A stretch of DNA of 7,576 nt from Planctomycetota bacterium (GTDB lineage: Bacteria; Planctomycetota; Planctomycetia; Planctomycetales; Planctomycetaceae): NCBI GenBank assembly GCA_024278285.1, contig JAJRTM010000617.1, forward strand, positions 1 through 7,576. Reading direction: 5' to 3'. Shown in pieces: positions 3,838 through 7,576 of this stretch (within the stretch, counting starts at the first letter, position 1; the number at the start of each line of letters is the position of its first letter). The notes beneath the pieces were generated by a model, which was given only the letters and a program-made list of their open reading frames with translations, was not told the DNA's origin and did no database searches. Both the position numbers and the translations under genes were made by a program.

Positions 3838-6825
3838 TTACGGATTTTTTTTTGCCTTAACGACTGATTGATGTGGAGCGAAGCCGAAGGAGGTTTCCAT
3901 CCAGTGTCCGCAGGAGCAGCCGCCGCCCCCTTCGGGAGAGAGAATCATCCCGGCTGCGGGGATACTGCTGAGCCAGCAACTGGAACGCAAACGGGGCCAA
4001 TCGCTGACATAATCGCTTTCCATTCCCCACATCGAAAGCTTACTGCCCCCTCGATAAAGAATCGCGTTTTCTGTCGCGGCATACGTGCCACATTTGCGAC
4101 CAATCGCTCCGCCCATCATGTTACTTTCGAGTTGCTTGCCGGTTTTAAGATCGTACACAAAGGGAACCTGATAAATCTTCCCGGCGACAACGGCAGGGTG
4201 TTGATTGTGTGCTCCGTGATTATCTCGAACCCATTTCTGGTTGACATGCCATTGTTGTTTGCCGGTTTTTGCATCGAAATTGTAAACATGATATTCGCCC
4301 GATGCGGAAGAGGATATGACGAGGCGTCCTTCTGCGTAGACAAGATAAAAGACAACCCGGCCATCAACGGTGTCAATCGGTTTCTCCCATAATACTTTGC
4401 CGGTGTTGGCATCGAGCGCGATCAGGTATTGATCTTTCCAGAGCATTTCCTTGGCGACGCCGTTATTGCGACCGCGGCGACGGTCTTTGGCGGAAAGCAT
4501 TTTGGCGCGACCGCTGACCATCTCTTTCACTTTTGGGTGACGGGATTCAACAAAATAAACACGTCCATCACCAACCGCAATCGAAGTATTAACGATGGCC
4601 CCATTTTGGTAAATCCATGCCTTTTTTCCGGTCTGTTTATTGTAGGCGAACAGGTCGTCGCTGGTGACTTTATCGGTGCCGTCTCCTGCAGAACCTTTGC
4701 CATCGTTCCAGCGTTCACGCCCCCAATACTCGGTATAGATATTCCCCTGTTTGACACTGCTGCCGAACAACATGTTGCCAACATTGGCAATGTAACCCCA
4801 TTCGTGCGTCGCCTGCTTTTTCTGGTTTGGTAATTGTAGTACGGCTTTTCGTTTTCCAGTGTAAGCATCGATCACCCAGCACTCCCCTTTGATGACAACG
4901 TAAAGTTGATCTTCATCGGCAGACCAGTTCGCTGCATCTCGTGGAATATTGGCGCGGCGTAAATCTCCAATTTCCAGTAACCACAAAAAGGCCCCGTTGT
5001 ACGCATCGAGCGCGATCATACGATTCATTCCTTGATGAAACAGTCTGCCGTTGATTGCCAGCGGAGCAGAAAGGCGAGCTTGCCGGTCGATCCCGAAATC
5101 TGCACCGGGTAGTCCAATCCACTGCACTTCCAGATCGGTCGTGCGCGTTACTCCTGCCAGTTTTTCACCCCCAAAAGCGCGGTTGCCCGCATCCCCGTAT
5201 TGATGCGTCCACGTTCCCGCACCAGGAACTTCCCCTCGTTTTGCAGTCCCCCATAAACCTGCTTTATTTTCGGTCATCGAAAACTTCAAGCCGGTCTGTT
5301 GGAACCATTTTTCGAGTTCTGTTTTGTCCAGCGTCTGACTCGCCCCGGCTGGCTGCCCCAGATAAACGGTGCCTCCTGCGGGGCGCAACACGCGAGCAAT
5401 TTCCTTGGCAGAACCAATTGGTTTTCCCTGAGTGATGAGGGAATCGGAAACGATCAAATTCGCAAAATCTCTTGTCACCGGAAGTTTATCGAGCGATTTT
5501 ACATAACGCACCGTAATTCTGGAGCCATACGCATTGACGCGACTGAGTTGCTTTCTTGCCTGCGCGATTCGATTCTCATCGTCATCAAAACCGACGATAT
5601 TCAACTCGCTCTGTTTCGCCAGTTCATACGCCAACTGTCCATCTCCGAAACCGTAAACCAGACAGTACCCTTTTGTGATCCCGGTTTCATTCAGAATTTG
5701 TTTTGCGGTCTCTGCATACTGTTTCGCGGTTTTATTTTGCGGATAAGGCGAGGCAACATCGGGCAGTGGTCGCGGGCAGTAATTGAAAGTGGTATCGAGT
5801 GAATACTTCTTACTTTGTCGTTCCTGACCATCTTTAATCAACGAGATTTGATAGTCGTACTTTTGCCTTTGTTTTAACCCGGTTAGTCGCAGACGATGTT
5901 TCTGCTTCGGCGTTTTGTCGTGAATCTGTTGATCCAGTTCGCCAACTTCGCCGTATTGAAGCAGCGTTGGTTGTTTGGTGATTGTCTCCCAGCAGATGGT
6001 GACATCGCCATTCGGTTCGTACCACGCATAAGGGCTTCTTACCAGTCGATAAGGGACCGGCTTGGTGGTCATCGCGGGCAGTTTATTTTTCTTGGCTTGA
6101 TACCGCGACAGAATCTGCTTTGGGGTAAGAATCTGACTGGAAACAGAAACTTCGTGAATCATTCCGGTCAGACGGTGATACTCGTTCGAATCGTGATAGG
6201 CGGCGATTTCATAGAAGGTATCGTTTGTCGGATAAAATAGATCGCCAGCGCGTGAATCATTGGAAGCAACCAGCTTGCCATTGACATAAAGTTGATGCGA
6301 TTTCCCGTCATAAACCCCCATCACGTGATACCATTTGCCAAGCGTGAAATGTGATTTCGCGGTGAGATATGTTAAGCTCTGTTTATCGGTAGTGGCAATC
6401 GCAAAACAAAAGCGGTCTTCTATGAAACCGAGCAGCCAGCCCGATTCATCTGTGCCGTTGTCGTGTATCGCACCAACGATCCCCCCCCATTCCATCGCTC
6501 GATTCACATTCACCCAGGCTTCGACCGAGATATTCTTTTTCGGTAAATCAACCAGGCTGCTTTTCTCAGCAATCATGATCGAATTCGATGTGCCGTCCAG
6601 CACGATCGCGGGCAGCTTGTTTTTTCCCGTGGACGTGAAATAAACCTCACCCAAAAATTTTCCACTCGGCCCTTTTACCGATTTGAGTGTTGTTCGCTGA
6701 AGCTGTTCCCTGGAAAATATCCAATGATGATCCGTAGAAACATCTTCCGCATGGACGATTACTGAAGAGCAAACCAGAAAGAACAGAGCGGAAAGCGTTG
6801 TAGACAATTTGAGGTCACGCAACAT
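3838..6825 (-). CDS. Secreted LamG / methyltransferase-like / PQQ beta-propeller protein
   Basis: The 995-residue product begins with a Sec signal peptide (hydrophobic stretch about 9-24, likely cut after VHA at residue 26), so it should act outside the cytoplasm. A LamG/concanavalin-A-like domain covers about 70-242 (ISVEAWVNV, WYHVMGVYDGKSHQLYVNGKLV). An Fn3-like or purple-acid-phosphatase-N-like module follows (about 258-345). A Rossmann methyltransferase-like domain spans about 365-530: a glycine loop VYGFGDGQLAYELA (390-403), acidic strand end NIVGFDDDE (409-417), FANLIVSDSL (454-463) and IARVLRPAGGTVYLG (476-490). From about 550 to the end runs a PQQ-type propeller with six 'D-x-x-T-G-K-x-x-W'-like blade motifs near 603, 649, 725, 801, 845 and 889. 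The tail (945-985) has C950 and a GGGGCSCG cluster. No strong Shine-Dalgarno precedes the ATG; the signal peptide fixes the start. It is convergent with the small gene and downstream of another methyltransferase gene. PQQ binding and methyl transfer are unproven; the propeller may be purely structural. Confidence 0.88.
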   Translation of the reverse strand: MLRDLKLSTTLSALFFLVCSSVIVHAEDVSTDHHWIFSREQLQRTTLKSVKGPSGKFLGEVYFTSTGKNKLPAIVLDGTSNSIMIAEKSSLVDLPKKNISVEAWVNVNRAMEWGGIVGAIHDNGTDESGWLLGFIEDRFCFAIATTDKQSLTYLTAKSHFTLGKWYHVMGVYDGKSHQLYVNGKLVASNDSRAGDLFYPTNDTFYEIAAYHDSNEYHRLTGMIHEVSVSSQILTPKQILSRYQAKKNKLPAMTTKPVPYRLVRSPYAWYEPNGDVTICWETITKQPTLLQYGEVGELDQQIHDKTPKQKHRLRLTGLKQRQKYDYQISLIKDGQERQSKKYSLDTTFNYCPRPLPDVASPYPQNKTAKQYAETAKQILNETGITKGYCLVYGFGDGQLAYELAKQSELNIVGFDDDENRIAQARKQLSRVNAYGSRITVRYVKSLDKLPVTRDFANLIVSDSLITQGKPIGSAKEIARVLRPAGGTVYLGQPAGASQTLDKTELEKWFQQTGLKFSMTENKAGLWGTAKRGEVPGAGTWTHQYGDAGNRAFGGEKLAGVTRTTDLEVQWIGLPGADFGIDRQARLSAPLAINGRLFHQGMNRMIALDAYNGAFLWLLEIGDLRRANIPRDAANWSADEDQLYVVIKGECWVIDAYTGKRKAVLQLPNQKKQATHEWGYIANVGNMLFGSSVKQGNIYTEYWGRERWNDGKGSAGDGTDKVTSDDLFAYNKQTGKKAWIYQNGAIVNTSIAVGDGRVYFVESRHPKVKEMVSGRAKMLSAKDRRRGRNNGVAKEMLWKDQYLIALDANTGKVLWEKPIDTVDGRVVFYLVYAEGRLVISSSASGEYHVYNFDAKTGKQQWHVNQKWVRDNHGAHNQHPAVVAGKIYQVPFVYDLKTGKQLESNMMGGAIGRKCGTYAATENAILYRGGSKLSMWGMESDYVSDWPRLRSSCWLSSIPAAGMILSPEGGGGCSCGHWMETSFGFAPHQSVVKAKKNP

Positions 6826-6948
6826 AGTGAAGAATCCATTTCAATTCAATAACACAAACCAGAAGCAAGCACGAAACGCTCGCCTCTTCAGCAAATGAAT
6901 ATACATTTTATCGGTGCAATATCCCAGCGCGAAGGCCAAGATTTTTAA

Positions 6949-6969
6949 ACTGCTGAACCGCATAGCAGT
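6949..6969 (-). terminator. Weak hairpin just after the methyltransferase stop
   Basis: On the minus strand, three bases after the TGA, ACTGCT and AGCAGT form a 6-base-pair stem around a 9-base loop, followed by TTTAAAAAT rather than a clean T-run. It could be a weak terminator or mRNA-end structure. The gap of 146 bases to the next minus-strand gene allows a separate promoter there, but I see no clear -35/-10 pair. Confidence 0.25.
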
Positions 6970-6971
6970 GA

Positions 6972-7576
6972 TCAACTGCACCTTGACGTTTTGCGAAACA
7001 GAACGACATCATTCCCTGCAATAATCAATTTTGCTTTCCAGTAAGCCGCGAGCCAATGGAAGGTTTCTACCGAGAAGAAACAGACGTGTGTCGGATCGTT
7101 TTTGTAGTGCCAGGCTGCAAAATCAGCTTGAGTGGCGACTCGCTTGGTCATGATTCCCAGCCAGCCATTCGGCTTCAAGCAGGACCAGAGACGATTCAAT
7201 TCTTCTCGCGGAGAATGCAAATGCTCGACCACTTCGGTTGCAGTGATGAAATCGTACTGCTGGCTCAGCGGCGTGATATCGGGTGCATAAAATGGATCGT
7301 AAATGCTCATCGCATGTCCGGCTTCTTCAAACATGATCGATAAAGTTGGCCCCGGTCCCGAACCGAAATCGAGACCGAAACTTCCGCAAGGTAATTGTTT
7401 TGACATCGGCTTGAACAGCCGGCTCAAAAACTGGCGATACCTCGCATCATCAGGCGAGTTTTCGTGCTGATCGTAAACCGCTTTCTCTTCCTGCGAAGAT
7501 AAAAATTGGTCAGACGCTACAAAGACAAGCTCGCAAACCGGACACCGAAAGAAATCACGCCGATCCGCATAAAAAA
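6972..7576 (-). CDS. Class I SAM-dependent methyltransferase with zinc-ribbon-like N-terminus (5' end beyond window)
   Basis: The reading frame stays open from the stop at 6972 to the right window edge, giving 200 residues with no start. A TTG at 7425-7427 is an internal leucine codon and not a start, since family-like sequence continues for 49 residues before it. That part begins FYADRRDFFRCPVCELVFV, where CPVC (fragment residues 11-14) looks like the second half of a C-x2-C zinc ribbon whose first half would lie outside. The methyltransferase core has SAM motif I LDFGSGPGPTL (68-78), acidic IYDP (91-94), TATEVVEHLHSP (111-122), LKPNGWLGIMTKRV (133-146) and DPTHVCFFSVETFHW (160-174). This fits the Methyltransf_23-like group, probably cytoplasmic. 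The substrate cannot be told. It is on the same strand as the 995-residue gene, 146 bases upstream of it. Confidence 0.85.
   Translation of the reverse strand, partial: FYADRRDFFRCPVCELVFVASDQFLSSQEEKAVYDQHENSPDDARYRQFLSRLFKPMSKQLPCGSFGLDFGSGPGPTLSIMFEEAGHAMSIYDPFYAPDITPLSQQYDFITATEVVEHLHSPREELNRLWSCLKPNGWLGIMTKRVATQADFAAWHYKNDPTHVCFFSVETFHWLAAYWKAKLIIAGNDVVLFRKTSRCS

Noticed and set aside
3537..3860. Plus-strand open frame of 107 codons overlapping the small gene end and repeat C
   Set aside because: It reads through the inverted repeat and the antisense end of the large gene and has low-complexity content. The repeat explains the sequence better.
3868..4392. Plus-strand open frame of 174 codons inside the 995-residue gene
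   Set aside because: It is antisense to the conserved propeller and Cys tail. Its product shows no family features. The same applies to the other plus-strand frames between 4429 and 6643.
6972..7427. Methyltransferase gene starting at the TTG at 7427
   Set aside because: The frame continues upstream to the window edge with family-like sequence including CPVC, so this codon is internal.

Overview
The window looks like chromosomal DNA from a planctomycete, probably Planctomycetales. This is inferred mainly from the large secreted LamG / methyltransferase / PQQ-propeller protein, whose C-terminal Cys-rich tail resembles planctomycetal families I know from memory. The weak or absent Shine-Dalgarno sites and the moderate base composition fit but do not prove it. 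I cannot name a species. There are no rRNA, tRNA, CRISPR, prophage or transposase genes here.

Layout. Positions 1-64 probably hold the last codons of an upstream plus-strand gene. Then come three housekeeping genes on the plus strand: xseA (65-1282), xseB (1541-1909) and hisC (1917-3011). XseA and XseB together form exodeoxyribonuclease VII. HisC is a histidine-biosynthesis aminotransferase that starts seven bases after the xseB stop, so xseB and hisC are probably co-transcribed. A small plus-strand gene (3160-3579) encodes a protein that looks like a lone glycoside-hydrolase-2-type jelly-roll module. On the minus strand, facing these genes, lie a 995-residue secreted multidomain protein (6825-3838) and, upstream of it, a class I methyltransferase cut by the right window edge (7576-6972).

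The most notable non-coding signal is a set of three nested palindromes, one in each of the three main gaps of the plus-strand half: after xseA (1299-1457), after hisC (3034-3152) and after the small gene (3672-3737). In each, two arms are inverted copies of each other and every arm also folds on itself. In the first and third, both outer ends carry GTAG (read inward), immediately followed by the arm hairpin. This is the architecture of REP doublets (REPINs) mobilised by RAYT / TnpA-REP Y1 transposases. The two GTAG-bounded elements have unrelated stem sequences. The middle one is different in polarity, and its right arm contains the likely ribosome-binding site of the next gene.

The second notable point is the domain order of the 995-residue protein: signal peptide, LamG-like lectin fold, Fn3-like module, Rossmann methyltransferase-like domain, PQQ-type beta-propeller and a Cys-rich tail. 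A methyltransferase-like domain in a predicted exported protein is a functional puzzle.
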